Shown here: positions 18,120-27,845 of the stretch, piece by piece
Numbering within the stretch: the stretch's first letter is position 1
How the letters are laid out: every line of letters starts with the position of its first letter
Source of the DNA: Lederbergia panacisoli
Lineage (GTDB): Bacteria; Bacillota; Bacilli; Bacillales; Bacillaceae_C
Assembly (NCBI RefSeq): GCF_024626525.1
Contig: NZ_JANJGU010000008.1
Span: 62,001 to 126,000, forward strand
DNA length: 64,000 nucleotides
Direction of reading: 5' to 3'
Notes under the pieces: model-generated
Told to the model about the DNA's origin: nothing
The model's database searches: none
What the model saw: only the letters and a program-made list of their open reading frames with translations
Program-made: the position numbers and the translations under genes

Positions 18120-18329
18120 ATGGAAAATATTACATTAAAGGTTGAGGGAATGTCTTGCGGTCATTGCGTAAAAGCGGTAGAAGGAAGCGTTGGCAAACTT
18201 CAAGGCGTTTCAAATGTGAAAGTAAATCTTGAAGCTGGAACTGTCGCTGTAGAATTTAACAACAATGAAGTAAATGTTGACCAAATCAAGGAAACAATTG
18301 ATGATCAAGGGTATGATGTAAAATCTTAA
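18120..18329 (+). CDS. copZ: Copper chaperone CopZ
   Basis: The product is 69 aa, a single heavy-metal-associated domain with the Cu(I) site MSCGHC near residues 12-17 and the ferredoxin-like fold expected of CopZ. It ferries Cu(I) to the N-terminal domains of CopA. It is likely cotranscribed with csoR; a hairpin follows before copA. Confidence 0.95.
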   Translation: MENITLKVEGMSCGHCVKAVEGSVGKLQGVSNVKVNLEAGTVAVEFNNNEVNVDQIKETIDDQGYDVKS

Positions 18330-18334
18330 GGAAC

Positions 18335-18362
18335 GTGCTTTCCATTGCACGCTTTCTTTTTA
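18335..18362 (+). terminator. Terminator or attenuator between copZ and copA
   Basis: CGTGC-TTTCCATT-GCACG followed by CTTTCTTTTT. A short stem; it may only partly block read-through into copA. Confidence 0.6.
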
Positions 18363-18371
18363 CATAGACAT

Positions 18372-18388
18372 ATACCCCTTATAGGTAT
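18372..18388 (+). promoter_or_regulatory. CsoR-like operator upstream of copA
   Basis: ATACC-N7-GGTAT, same spacing as the other two sites, 16 bp before the copA start. No good SigA -10 is evident beside it, so it may act on a weak promoter (TTTACA at 18359) or as a roadblock to read-through from copZ. Confidence 0.65.
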
Positions 18389-18403
18389 AAGGAGATTTAA
18401 AAA

Positions 18404-20821
18404 ATGAAAAATGGTAATGTTTCAGAAAGCCAATTTCAAATAAGCGGTATGACGTGTGCCGCTTGTTCAAATCGAATTGAAAAAGGATTGAATAAGCTTG
18501 ACGGTGTAAAGGATGCCAATGTAAATCTCGCTTTGGAAAAAGCGACGATTCATTATGATAAAGAGAAAATATCCTTGGAAGATATTCAGAAAAAGGTTCA
18601 AGACTTAGGGTATGATGTCGTAACTGAAAAAGTGGAATTAGTCATAACAGGCATGACGTGTGCCGCTTGTTCAAATCGAATTGAAAAAGGTTTGAAAAAA
18701 ATGACAGGAGTTCTTGAAGCGAATGTAAATCTTGCGCTTGAAAAAGCGACAGTTGAATTTAATCCATCCGTATCATCTACAAAAGATATTACTAATCGAG
18801 TCGAACAACTAGGATACGGGGCAATTGTGAAAAATGATGAAGGTGATAAAGAAACGATTGATTATCGTGAAAGGGAAATTAAAAACCAGGAAAGAAAGTT
18901 CATTCTTTCTTTACTGCTGTCCCTCCCATTGCTGTGGACGATGGTATCGCATTTTAGCTTTACTTCTTTTATTTACGTGCCAAAAATGTTAATGAATCCT
19001 TGGGTGCAAATGGCGCTTGCGACACCCGTGCAATTTTATATCGGAAAACAATTTTATGTGGGCGCCTATAAGGCTTTGCGAAATCAAAGCGCAAATATGG
19101 ATGTTCTTGTTGTACTAGGTACATCAGCTGCCTATTTTTATAGCGCATTTTTAGTAATACGCTCAATAGGGGCTCCTGGCCATTCGATTGATTTGTATTT
19201 TGAAACGAGTGCTGTTCTAATTACGTTAATCATCCTCGGGAAATTATTTGAGGCAAAAGCAAAGGGAAGGTCTTCGCAGGCGATTAAAAAGCTAATGGGT
19301 TTACAAGCGAAAACGGCAACGGTCGTTCGGCAAGATGCTATCCTCGATATTCCCCTTGAAGAAGTGATGGAGGGCGATATTTTACTCGTAAAACCCGGTG
19401 AAAAAGTTCCGGTCGATGGAATGATTATCGAAGGTCAGTCCGCTTTTGACGAATCAATGATTACGGGAGAAAGTGTGCCAGTTGATAAAAACGCCGGTGA
19501 CTCTGTTATTGGCGCAACCATTAATAAAAATGGTTTTATAAAAATGCGGGCAACAAAAGTCGGGAAAGAGACGGCCCTTGCACAAATTATTAAAGTAGTA
19601 GAAGAAGCCCAAGGGTCAAAAGCTCCGATTCAACGATTGGCCGATCATATTTCTGGTATTTTCGTACCCATTGTAGTTGGGATTGCAGTTCTAACGTTTA
19701 TCATTTGGTTTACAAGAGTTGCACCAGGAAATTTCCCTGAAGCTTTGGAAAAAATGATTGCGGTTCTTGTCATTGCTTGTCCTTGTGCTCTCGGGCTTGC
19801 CACACCGACTTCTATAATGGCTGGATCAGGAAGAGCTGCCGAATACGGAGTTTTATTTAAAGGCGGCGAGCATTTGGAAACGACACATAAAATTGATACT
19901 GTTATTTTGGATAAGACAGGAACAGTCACGAACGGAACTCCAATTTTAACAAATGTGTCTACACATCTTAATGAGACAGAATTTCTATCAATGATTGGAT
20001 CAGCTGAACAGCAGTCTGAACATCCGTTGGCTGAAGCTATCGTGGACGGGATAAAAAGGAAAAAGATTCATTTAAAACGACCTTCCTCATTTGAAGCGAT
20101 TCCCGGGTTTGGCATCAAAGCAGTTATTGATGGAAAAGAAATTCTTGTTGGAACAAGGCGTCTTATGAAAGAAAACAAGGTTGATATTAATGAAGCCATC
20201 GGTAAAATGGATCGTTATGAAAGTGAAGGGAAAACCGCCATGCTTGCATCCATTGATGGTATGTATGCGGGAATCGTTGCAGTTGCGGATACAATCAAGG
20301 ATACTTCACGAGAAGCAGTCGAGCGTTTAAAAGAAATGAAAATTGAAGTTATTATGATGACGGGGGATAACAGTCGAACTGCACAGGCAATCGCAAAAGA
20401 GGTCGGCATCGATCACGTAATTGCTGAAGTGTTGCCGGAAGGAAAAGCGGAAGAAGTAAAAAAACTTCAAGAAGCCGGAAAAAAAGTTGCGATGGTTGGA
20501 GACGGGATCAATGATGCCCCGGCTCTGGCAATTGCTGATATTGGAATGGCAATCGGAACCGGGACAGATGTGGCGATGGAAGCCGCTGATATCACGCTCA
20601 TCCGTGGTGACTTAAACAGCATTGCCGATTCCATTTATATGAGCCATAAAACTATTCGTAATATTAAACAAAACTTATTTTGGGCATTTGGCTATAATAC
20701 ATTAGGAATTCCAATCGCCGCAGTTGGATTTCTCGCTCCGTGGGTCGCTGGCGCAGCAATGGCATTCAGCTCGGTGTCTGTTGTTTTAAATGCATTGAGG
20801 CTGCAGAGGGTTAAGCTATAA
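18404..20821 (+). CDS. copA: Copper-exporting P1B-type ATPase CopA
   Basis: The product is 805 aa. Two N-terminal metal-binding domains share the motif [15 protein letters not shown] (from about residues 15 and 83) and are near-duplicates at the DNA level. Eight membrane segments include the CPC metal site (Cys459, Cys461). The phosphorylated residue is Asp503 in DKTGT, with SEHPLAEAI and [10 protein letters not shown] also present. It exports Cu(I). ATG 18404 follows AAGGAGAT. Confidence 0.96.
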   Translation: MKNGNVSESQFQISGMTCAACSNRIEKGLNKLDGVKDANVNLALEKATIHYDKEKISLEDIQKKVQDLGYDVVTEKVELVITGMTCAACSNRIEKGLKKMTGVLEANVNLALEKATVEFNPSVSSTKDITNRVEQLGYGAIVKNDEGDKETIDYREREIKNQERKFILSLLLSLPLLWTMVSHFSFTSFIYVPKMLMNPWVQMALATPVQFYIGKQFYVGAYKALRNQSANMDVLVVLGTSAAYFYSAFLVIRSIGAPGHSIDLYFETSAVLITLIILGKLFEAKAKGRSSQAIKKLMGLQAKTATVVRQDAILDIPLEEVMEGDILLVKPGEKVPVDGMIIEGQSAFDESMITGESVPVDKNAGDSVIGATINKNGFIKMRATKVGKETALAQIIKVVEEAQGSKAPIQRLADHISGIFVPIVVGIAVLTFIIWFTRVAPGNFPEALEKMIAVLVIACPCALGLATPTSIMAGSGRAAEYGVLFKGGEHLETTHKIDTVILDKTGTVTNGTPILTNVSTHLNETEFLSMIGSAEQQSEHPLAEAIVDGIKRKKIHLKRPSSFEAIPGFGIKAVIDGKEILVGTRRLMKENKVDINEAIGKMDRYESEGKTAMLASIDGMYAGIVAVADTIKDTSREAVERLKEMKIEVIMMTGDNSRTAQAIAKEVGIDHVIAEVLPEGKAEEVKKLQEAGKKVAMVGDGINDAPALAIADIGMAIGTGTDVAMEAADITLIRGDLNSIADSIYMSHKTIRNIKQNLFWAFGYNTLGIPIAAVGFLAPWVAGAAMAFSSVSVVLNALRLQRVKL

Positions 20822-20823
20822 AA

Positions 20824-20866
20824 AAAGACAAGGTTGGGAGATGGAATATCTTTCAACCTTGTCTTT
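20824..20866 (-). terminator. Intrinsic terminator of the ferredoxin gene (shared with copA)
   Basis: A 13-bp perfect stem, AAAGACAAGGTTG with CAACCTTGTCTTT. On the minus strand it is followed by seven T; on the plus strand the tail is weaker. Confidence 0.8.
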
Positions 20867-20878
20867 CTATATGTGATC

Positions 20879-21121
20879 TTATTCCGCAGAAGCAAAAAAT
20901 TCTTTCGCTTTTTGGATATAAATCTCATCTTCCGGAAGCAAATCTTCCTCGTGATATATCGCTTCAACTGGGCATACTGCTTGGCAAGCGCCACAGTCGA
21001 TACATAGGTCAGGGTCGATAAAATACATATCTTTTCCTTCAAGAATACAATCAACAGGACAAACTTCGACGCATTCGCCAAACTTTTCCCCAAGACATGG
21101 TGCAGTTATAACGTATGACAT
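20879..21121 (-). CDS. Ferredoxin, 3Fe-4S/4Fe-4S (7Fe) type
   Basis: The product is 80 aa. The first cysteine set is spaced C9-x7-C17-x3-C21-P and the second is C40-IDCGACQAVC-P, with an extra Cys25. This spacing is that of small 7Fe or 8Fe bacterial ferredoxins such as FdxA, a one-electron carrier. ATG follows AAGGTGG on the minus strand. It stands alone with its own terminator, and no redox partner is adjacent. Confidence 0.88.
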   Translation of the reverse strand: MSYVITAPCLGEKFGECVEVCPVDCILEGKDMYFIDPDLCIDCGACQAVCPVEAIYHEEDLLPEDEIYIQKAKEFFASAE

Positions 21122-21155
21122 AAAAAAACCACCTTTATAATATTATCTTTATGAT

Positions 21156-21182
21156 AATTTCTCTGCTCACTGTAGAGAAATT
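21156..21182. repeat. Perfect 9-bp inverted repeat upstream of the ferredoxin gene
   Basis: AATTTCTCT and AGAGAAATT separated by nine bases, 35-61 bp before the ferredoxin start. It could be an operator or a leader hairpin. Confidence 0.5.
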
Positions 21183-21320
21183 TTCCAGTCTCACTTGGCT
21201 TGAATTAAGAACTAAAATTTAAAAGATTTAGCTCGATTCATCCTTAATAATAGCAAAATCACTAACTTATTTCAATTGTACGAAAAAATGAGCGAAAATA
21301 CATTGTCAATTTTATGAAGA

Positions 21321-21349
21321 TTGACAGTTCTCATCGAAAACCGTACATT
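21321..21349 (+). promoter_or_regulatory. SigA promoter of phoPR
   Basis: TTGACA (21321-21326), 17 bases, TACATT (21344-21349). The -35 is the right arm of an inverted repeat TGTCAAT-N9-ATTGACA (21304-21326), a possible regulator site. Confidence 0.55.
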
Positions 21350-21395
21350 TAAAATTAGAATGAACCTGCCCACAGAAAAAGAAGGAGGTTTGCTG

Positions 21396-22094
21396 GTGGA
21401 AAGAGTGCTTGTAGTTGATGATGAGCCTTCAATTGTGACGCTTTTGCGTTTTAATTTGGAGAAGGCTGGGTTTTCAGTAATGACTGCTGGAGATGGAAAG
21501 ACTGGCCTGGAAATGGCTATGAAGGAGAAACCGGATTTTATTGTGCTAGATTTGATGCTTCCGGGAATGGATGGAATGGATGTTTGCAAAACATTAAGAC
21601 AGGAAAAAGTAAGAACTCCTATTTTAATGCTAACGGCAAAGGATGATGAGTTCGATAAGGTGCTTGGACTCGAACTTGGTGCAGACGATTATTTGACGAA
21701 ACCTTTTAGTCCGCGTGAAGTAATAGCTAGAGTGAAGGCAATTTTACGAAGGTCCAATATGAATGAGGTTTCAGAGACTATAACAAAAGACGAAGTGATA
21801 GAAATTGGCGAGCTTACCGTTTTCCCTGAAAAATATGAAGCTGTTCTTTCCGGTGAAAAGCTTGAGCTTACACCGAAAGAATTTGAACTTTTACTATACC
21901 TTGCCATTAATCAGGGGAAAGTATTAAGTCGCCATCAACTATTGGATGCGGTATGGAATTATGATTTTGCCGGCGACTCTCGTATCGTTGATGTCCATAT
22001 TAGTCATTTGCGTGAGAAAATTGAGGTAGATACGAAGCAACCGGTTTATATTAAGACGATTCGCGGTTTCGGCTATAAATTGGAGAAGCCATAA
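21396..22094 (+). CDS. phoP: Phosphate response regulator PhoP
   Basis: GTG 21396 lies seven bases after AAGGAGG and gives 232 aa starting MERVLVVDDE; longer upstream frames would add residues unlike the family. The receiver domain has acidic residues DDE and phospho-acceptor Asp52 (VLDLMLPG) and ends in KPFSPRE; an OmpR-type winged helix follows (about 130-230). PhoP controls genes for phosphate scavenging. The neighbouring phoR and pst genes distinguish it from the closely related WalR. Confidence 0.93.
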   Translation: MERVLVVDDEPSIVTLLRFNLEKAGFSVMTAGDGKTGLEMAMKEKPDFIVLDLMLPGMDGMDVCKTLRQEKVRTPILMLTAKDDEFDKVLGLELGADDYLTKPFSPREVIARVKAILRRSNMNEVSETITKDEVIEIGELTVFPEKYEAVLSGEKLELTPKEFELLLYLAINQGKVLSRHQLLDAVWNYDFAGDSRIVDVHISHLREKIEVDTKQPVYIKTIRGFGYKLEKP

Positions 22095-22096
22095 AA

Positions 22097-23875
22097 ATGC
22101 ACAAATTATGGATTCGCATTACGTTCTCATTTTTATTATTAATGTCTTTATTACTCCTCATTTCTGGTTTTTTTCTGGCGGAAATGATGAAAAATACATA
22201 TTATGACCTAAAGGAAAATCAATTAAAGCAAACCGCTCATTTAGTGTTTAATGCGGTGGAAATGGATAGAACAGGGTTGTATGCAAGCGACCTGCAACAA
22301 AAAGTGATGATGCTATCTTCGTCCATACAATCACGGATAACCGTAATTGACAAGGATGGTGTTGTTTTAGCAGATACGAAAGATAACCCTGCTAATATGG
22401 AGAATCATTCTAATCGCCCTGAAGTTAAGCAGATCATCAAAGAGAATTTAACATCAGGGCTTTCAATTAGATATAGCGATACCCTTGGATTTAGTATGAT
22501 GTATGTATCGATTCCAATCCATGAAAATAATCAAACCGTTGGGGTCATGAGGGTTTCACTATCGATGGAAAATATTGAGCATGCAATTAGAAGGTTATGG
22601 ATCAGCATCGCTCTTGTTTTGTTTGCTGCATTTCTTTTAACTGGCCTAATAGGAATGAGATTAGCGAAGGGCATATCAGGTCCGATTGAGGAAATGATTG
22701 ATGTATCTGAAAAACTGAAGGAAAAAGATTATACAGCCCGTGTAAAAATGAAATCTAAAGGGGAGCTCGGCCAATTGGCGAATGCCATAAATGTCCTGGC
22801 ATCCAGTTTGAAAAGCCAAATGGATAAGCTCCATGAAAATGAGCAGCGTCTTACAGGTGTTCTTGCGAATATGATGAGTGGCGTTTTGCTAGTAAATATC
22901 GATGGTCGAATTTTATTAGCTAACCGTGCAATGGGGCAAATGTTAGGAGAAGACCCAAGAACTTTTACAAATAAGCATCATGCCGAAGTGGGCAGGAGTA
23001 AAGAACTTAGCCACTTGATCGATCAATGTTTAAAAACAGGTCAAGAGCTTAGAAAGGAAGCCTATTTTTATTATCCAAAGGAAAGAACGGTAGATGCCCA
23101 TTTAGCTCCGTATGTACGTGAAAATGGGGAAGTAAGCGGGATTATTGCTGTTCTCCATGATGTGACGGATATTCGCAGACTTGAGAAAATGCGCAGTGAT
23201 TTTGTAGCAAACGTATCTCATGAGCTAAAGACCCCTATCACATCTTTAAAAGGATTTGCCGAAACATTGCTTGATGGGGCAATGGAAGATGAGGAACTAT
23301 GCCGTAACTTTTTGACGATTATTTATAATGAAAGTGATCGATTACATCGCCTTATTAAGGATATTCTCTATTTATCAAGTATTGAACATCACCGCATTCC
23401 ACTTGAGATTGAACTTGTGAATATAACGGATGCTGTAATAAATACAGCCAATACGATAAAAAAAGAAGCCGCCAAGAAAAACTTACAACTGACTCTACCA
23501 GAAAATAAGGAAATTTGGATTGAAGGCGAAAAAGATCGTATTCAGCAGATTGTTTTAAACCTTCTTTCAAACGCAATTGCGTACACTCCAGAGGGTGGAG
23601 AGATTTCTGTGAACGTAATCGAAGAGAAAAATAAAATTAAGCTTCTCATATCTGATACAGGAATCGGCATTGCCCAGAAAGAACTTCCAAGAATTTTTGA
23701 GCGCTTTTATCGAGTGGAAAAAGCACGATCACGCAGTTCGGGTGGTACAGGCTTAGGGCTTGCCATTGTGAAGCATTTAGTCGATTCACACCATGGAATC
23801 ATTGATGTGAATAGCGTTGAAGGGGAAGGTACAACGTTTATTATTAGCCTTCCGAAAAAACAGGAAAATATATAA
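22097..23875 (+). CDS. phoR: Phosphate sensor histidine kinase PhoR
   Basis: The product is 592 aa. Two membrane segments (about 8-30 and 165-187) flank an extracytoplasmic sensor-like domain; then come HAMP (about 188-240), PAS (about 250-355), the HisKA domain with His375 in VSHELKTP, and the HATPase domain with NLLSNAI, DTGIGI and GTGLGLAIV. It begins two bases after the phoP stop, so the two are coupled. The layout matches B. subtilis PhoR. Confidence 0.95.
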   Translation: MHKLWIRITFSFLLLMSLLLLISGFFLAEMMKNTYYDLKENQLKQTAHLVFNAVEMDRTGLYASDLQQKVMMLSSSIQSRITVIDKDGVVLADTKDNPANMENHSNRPEVKQIIKENLTSGLSIRYSDTLGFSMMYVSIPIHENNQTVGVMRVSLSMENIEHAIRRLWISIALVLFAAFLLTGLIGMRLAKGISGPIEEMIDVSEKLKEKDYTARVKMKSKGELGQLANAINVLASSLKSQMDKLHENEQRLTGVLANMMSGVLLVNIDGRILLANRAMGQMLGEDPRTFTNKHHAEVGRSKELSHLIDQCLKTGQELRKEAYFYYPKERTVDAHLAPYVRENGEVSGIIAVLHDVTDIRRLEKMRSDFVANVSHELKTPITSLKGFAETLLDGAMEDEELCRNFLTIIYNESDRLHRLIKDILYLSSIEHHRIPLEIELVNITDAVINTANTIKKEAAKKNLQLTLPENKEIWIEGEKDRIQQIVLNLLSNAIAYTPEGGEISVNVIEEKNKIKLLISDTGIGIAQKELPRIFERFYRVEKARSRSSGGTGLGLAIVKHLVDSHHGIIDVNSVEGEGTTFIISLPKKQENI

Positions 23876-23883
23876 TATTTTGG

Positions 23884-23916
23884 GACTCCTCTTTAATTAG
23901 CTACGGAGTCTTTTTT
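23884..23916 (+). terminator. Intrinsic terminator of phoPR
   Basis: GACTCC-N15-GGAGTC followed by six T. Confidence 0.75.
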
Positions 23917-23979
23917 GTTTTTATGAAACACAACTCAACTTTTTAGCGGATGAAAGATTAATAGAAACAAAACAATACA

Positions 23980-24007
23980 TTAACACAACCTTTACAATGT
24001 GTTAATC
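23980..24007 (+). promoter_or_regulatory. PhoP box upstream of pstS
   Basis: Three hexamers at an exact 11-bp step: TTAACA (23980), TTTACA (23991) and TTAATC (24002). PhoP binds direct TT(A/T/C)ACA repeats with this spacing. Candidate -10 hexamers follow at 24015 (TATAAA) and 24028 (TAAGAT). This makes pst a direct PhoP target. Confidence 0.8.
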
Positions 24008-24080
24008 GCGAGTTTATAAACACCCTGTAAGATAGGGATTGTAAGAAACAAATAAAATTCTCACAGGGGGAAATCTTAAC

Positions 24081-25082
24081 ATGAAGTTGAAATCCTTAAT
24101 TGCTACATTCACTCTATCATCTGCACTTATACTTGCAGCTTGTGGAAATGGAGATGGAAGTTCTACAAATGGAAATGGCAAGTCAGCAAATGAAAATGAC
24201 AGCACTTCTAAAGTAGAAAATAATGAAAGTGAAAAACTTTCCGGATCAGTAGGCATCGATGGATCGTCAACTGTTTTCCCAATCATGGAAGCTGTATCTG
24301 AAGAATACTTGGCTGTACAGCCTGATGTAAAAGCACCTGTTGGTGTTTCTGGTACGGGTGGTGGATTTAAAAAATTCATTGCTGGAGAAACAGATATTAG
24401 TAATGCTTCCCGTCCAATTAAAGATGAAGAATCTCAATTGTTAAAAGATGGTGGAATTCCCTATACAGAGTTTGAAATTGCATACGACGGTTTGTCTGTC
24501 GTTGTGAATAAAGATAATGATTTTGTTGATCAATTAACTATTGAAGAATTGAAAAAAATGTGGATCGAAAGCGGAAATGTGAAAACTTGGGCAGATGTAC
24601 GCGATGGCTGGCCAGAAGAATCGATTTCATTCTTTAGCCCAGGAACAGATTCCGGAACGTATGACTATTGGAATGAAGTCATCCTTGAAGATGAGCAAAT
24701 GAGAAAAGATGCAACATTATCTGAAGACGATAATGTCCTCGTTCAAGGTGTTATAGGTGATAAAGGTGGTATTGGATTCTTCGGATTCTCTTACTACATT
24801 GAGAATAAGGATAATTTAAAAGTTGTACCGATCGTAAATAGTAAAGGTGAAGCAGTCACTCCTGATCATGACACAATTATGAACGGAGTGTACGAGCCAC
24901 TATCTCGTCCGCTATATTTCTATGTACGTAATGATGCATTATCTGGCAAACCTCAAGTATATGATTACGTGAAATTTGCACTAGAAAATGCCGGTGAACT
25001 AGCTGAAGAAGTAGGATACATCAGTCTAAAAGATGACGAATATGCAGAAGCACTTAACAAATTGGAAGAGTCTGCAAAATAA
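24081..25082 (+). CDS. pstS: Phosphate-binding lipoprotein PstS
   Basis: The product is 333 aa with a lipobox LAAC (Cys21) and a Ser/Asn/Gly-rich linker, then the periplasmic-binding-protein fold. Phosphate-site motifs are visible: [17 protein letters not shown] and [12 protein letters not shown]. It captures phosphate for PstCAB. ATG 24081 follows AGGGGG. It is first in the operon and expected to be the most abundant product. Confidence 0.96.
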   Translation: MKLKSLIATFTLSSALILAACGNGDGSSTNGNGKSANENDSTSKVENNESEKLSGSVGIDGSSTVFPIMEAVSEEYLAVQPDVKAPVGVSGTGGGFKKFIAGETDISNASRPIKDEESQLLKDGGIPYTEFEIAYDGLSVVVNKDNDFVDQLTIEELKKMWIESGNVKTWADVRDGWPEESISFFSPGTDSGTYDYWNEVILEDEQMRKDATLSEDDNVLVQGVIGDKGGIGFFGFSYYIENKDNLKVVPIVNSKGEAVTPDHDTIMNGVYEPLSRPLYFYVRNDALSGKPQVYDYVKFALENAGELAEEVGYISLKDDEYAEALNKLEESAK

Positions 25083-25122
25083 AAAGAAAAAATATAAGCA
25101 CTGTGCAATCAAAACAATTTAA

Positions 25123-25150
25123 TAGAGTGAGAGGCATTCCTCTCACTCTA
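25123..25150 (+). terminator. Hairpin between pstS and pstC (processing or attenuation)
   Basis: A perfect 12-bp stem, TAGAGTGAGAGG-CATT-CCTCTCACTCTA, with no long T run. Likely role: stabilise pstS mRNA or lower downstream expression. Confidence 0.65.
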
Positions 25151-25179
25151 TCTTTGATTAATCGATGAGGAGTTTTCCT

Positions 25180-26127
25180 ATGGATATAAGGGATCAAAAA
25201 ATTTCAGTAGCAAAAATAATAGAAGAAAATAAAAGAAAAGATAAGGTTAAACAGGCATTGACGGAAAAATCAATACCTGTGTTGCTGTTTTTGATGGCAA
25301 TCATTTCAATCATGACAACGATTGGAATTGTCATGACATTATTAGTGGAAACAATTACGTTTTTTAAACGTGTTAATTTTATAGATTTTATTTCCGGAAC
25401 AGAATGGTTTCCGTTTTTTGAAGCCGATCCCCAATATGGCATCATACCGCTTATATCCGGTACATTGCTCGTAGCAATTATTGCCATGCTCGTTGCCATC
25501 CCTATTGGACTAGCAACTGCTATATATTTGAGTGAATTCGCGAGTGAACGAGTCCGAAAAATAGTTAAACCGATTTTGGAAGTATTGGCAGGGATTCCGA
25601 CAATTGTTTATGGTTTCTTTGCTTTAACTTTCGTTACTCCGAGTTTACAAAAGCTAGTACCTGATTTGAATTTTTTCAATGCATTGAGTCCAGGGATTGT
25701 TGTAGGAATTATGATAATTCCAATGGTTGCATCGTTATCTGAAGATGCGATGAGTGCCGTTCCAAGATCGATGAGAGAAGGTGCTTTAGCACTTGGCTCT
25801 ACTAAGTTAGAAGTATCTTTAAAGGTTGTATTGCCTGCTGCCCTATCAGGGATCATTGCTTCATTTGTACTTGGCATTTCACGTGCCATCGGAGAAACGA
25901 TGATTGTCACAATAGCTGGAGGGTCCAAACCAAATCTAACGTTTGATCCTACTGAGACCATTCAAACGATGACTGCCTATATTGTACAAGTGAGTCTAGG
26001 TGATGCCTCATACGGTTCAACAATTTATTACAGCATATATGCTGTCGGAATGGCATTATTCGTCTTTACACTTATTATGAATATCATTGCCCAATGGATC
26101 TCCAAGCGTTATAGGGAGGAATACTGA
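25180..26127 (+). CDS. pstC: Phosphate ABC transporter permease PstC
   Basis: ATG 25180 lies seven bases after GAGGAG (an upstream in-frame start has no site), giving 315 aa. About six membrane segments, with the permease coupling motif EGALALGSTKLEVSLKVVLP around residues 205-225. It forms the membrane channel with PstA. Its TGA overlaps the pstA ATG (ATGA). Confidence 0.95.
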   Translation: MDIRDQKISVAKIIEENKRKDKVKQALTEKSIPVLLFLMAIISIMTTIGIVMTLLVETITFFKRVNFIDFISGTEWFPFFEADPQYGIIPLISGTLLVAIIAMLVAIPIGLATAIYLSEFASERVRKIVKPILEVLAGIPTIVYGFFALTFVTPSLQKLVPDLNFFNALSPGIVVGIMIIPMVASLSEDAMSAVPRSMREGALALGSTKLEVSLKVVLPAALSGIIASFVLGISRAIGETMIVTIAGGSKPNLTFDPTETIQTMTAYIVQVSLGDASYGSTIYYSIYAVGMALFVFTLIMNIIAQWISKRYREEY

Positions 26128-27005
26128 TGGAATTGATTAATAAAGAGAAAGTATCGCAAAGAATTGGCTCTCGTATTTTAACAAATGCAGTCATGAAGTG
26201 GCTGTTTTTTCTAGCAACATCATTTGGATTAATTGTGCTTGCTATACTCATTTATCGAATTTTCAATGATGGCTTTAAATTTTTGGATTTTGAATTTTTT
26301 ACAAATTATGCTTCTAGAAAACCCGAAAATGCTGGCATCAAATCAGCTATTTTTGGAACGATCTGGCTTATGGCGATAACAGGGCCCGTTTCGATCTTAC
26401 TAGGTGTAGGCTGTGCAATTTATCTTGAGTTGTATGCGAAAAAAAATAAATTTACACGCTTTATTCAAATGAATATTTCCAACCTGGCAGGAGTTCCTTC
26501 TATAGTATTTGGTTTATTGGGATTAACAGTATTTGTTCGAATGATGGAGATGGGGAGAAGTGTGCTTGCAGGTGGATTGACAATGAGTTTGTTGATCTTA
26601 CCCATTATTGTAGTAGCTACTCAAGAAGCGCTGCGTGCAGTTCCAAAAGAACTCCAAGAAGCTTCTTACGGAATGGGTGCGACGAAATGGCAGACAATCA
26701 GACGTGTTATTTTGCCTGCAGCAATACCTGGTATCTTAACTGGAAGCATATTGGCATTATCCCGCGCAGTTGGTGAAACAGCACCATTAATTATGATTGG
26801 AGCGTTAACGTTTGTGGCCTTCATTCCAGAAAATATTTGGTCCGGCTTTACAGTCATGCCAATACAAATATACAACTGGACGAGCAGACCACAAGTAGCA
26901 TTCCATGATGTAGCGGCAGCTGGAATTATCGTACTTCTTGTCATGCTTCTTTTAATGAATTCAATTGCAATTATCATTCGAAATAAATTTTCAAAAAGAT
27001 ACTAA
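26127..27005 (+). CDS. pstA: Phosphate ABC transporter permease PstA
   Basis: The product is 292 aa with six membrane segments and the coupling motif QEASYGMGATKWQTIRRVI. It overlaps pstC by one base, so translation is coupled. A short gap separates it from pstB. Confidence 0.95.
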   Translation: MELINKEKVSQRIGSRILTNAVMKWLFFLATSFGLIVLAILIYRIFNDGFKFLDFEFFTNYASRKPENAGIKSAIFGTIWLMAITGPVSILLGVGCAIYLELYAKKNKFTRFIQMNISNLAGVPSIVFGLLGLTVFVRMMEMGRSVLAGGLTMSLLILPIIVVATQEALRAVPKELQEASYGMGATKWQTIRRVILPAAIPGILTGSILALSRAVGETAPLIMIGALTFVAFIPENIWSGFTVMPIQIYNWTSRPQVAFHDVAAAGIIVLLVMLLLMNSIAIIIRNKFSKRY

Positions 27006-27026
27006 CTTTGTGATGGAGGGATTATT

Positions 27027-27833
27027 TTGTTAGGAACAATGCTCAAAAATAACAATATGGATAAAACTTTAAATGAAAAATCAAATGTATTTGAAGCGAA
27101 AAATTTTAACCTATGGTATGCAAATGACCATGCCTTGAAAAACATCAATTTTGATATTGTGGAAAATAATGTGACAGCCATTATCGGTCCATCAGGCTGC
27201 GGTAAATCAACCTTCGTCAAATCTCTTAATAGAATGGTTGAATTAATTCCTTCTGTAAAAATGTCAGGCGAACTCCAATATAGAGGCAATAATATCTTAT
27301 CTAAACAATTTGGAGTCGAGGAACTTAGAACAAAGGTTGGGATGGTTTTTCAAAAGCCGAATCCATTTCCAAAATCCATCTATGAAAATGTTGTGTATGG
27401 TCCTAGAATTCATGGAATTCGCAATAAAAAAATACTTGATGAAATTGTGGAAACAAGTTTAAAGGGAGCGGCCATCTGGGATGAAGTAAAAGATCGCTTG
27501 AATGAAAATGCCTACGGATTATCAGGTGGTCAGCAACAACGTCTTTGTATAGCTAGGTGCCTTGCAATTGAACCAGATGTCATTCTGATGGATGAGCCTA
27601 CCTCAGCTCTTGATCCGATCTCTACATTAAAAGTAGAAGAGCTAGTTCAAGAATTAAAAGAAACATACAGCATTGTGATTGTCACACATAATATGCAGCA
27701 AGCTGCACGCATCTCAGATAAAACAGCCTTTTTCTTAAGTGGGGAAATCATCGAATATGATGATACGTCTGTGATATTTTCTAACCCTACAGATCAGAGA
27801 ACAGAAGATTATATTACGGGAAGATTTGGTTAA
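27027..27833 (+). CDS. pstB: Phosphate ABC transporter ATPase PstB
   Basis: The product is 268 aa from TTG 27027, six bases after GGAGGG. Walker A is GPSGCGKST, the signature is [10 protein letters not shown] and Walker B is [13 protein letters not shown]. The PstB-specific Q-loop region [17 protein letters not shown] is present. Internal ATGs at 27039 and 27057 are alternatives. B. subtilis has two pstB genes in tandem; only one is here. Confidence 0.95.
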   Translation: MLGTMLKNNNMDKTLNEKSNVFEAKNFNLWYANDHALKNINFDIVENNVTAIIGPSGCGKSTFVKSLNRMVELIPSVKMSGELQYRGNNILSKQFGVEELRTKVGMVFQKPNPFPKSIYENVVYGPRIHGIRNKKILDEIVETSLKGAAIWDEVKDRLNENAYGLSGGQQQRLCIARCLAIEPDVILMDEPTSALDPISTLKVEELVQELKETYSIVIVTHNMQQAARISDKTAFFLSGEIIEYDDTSVIFSNPTDQRTEDYITGRFG

Positions 27834-27845
27834 GGAGGAAGGTAA

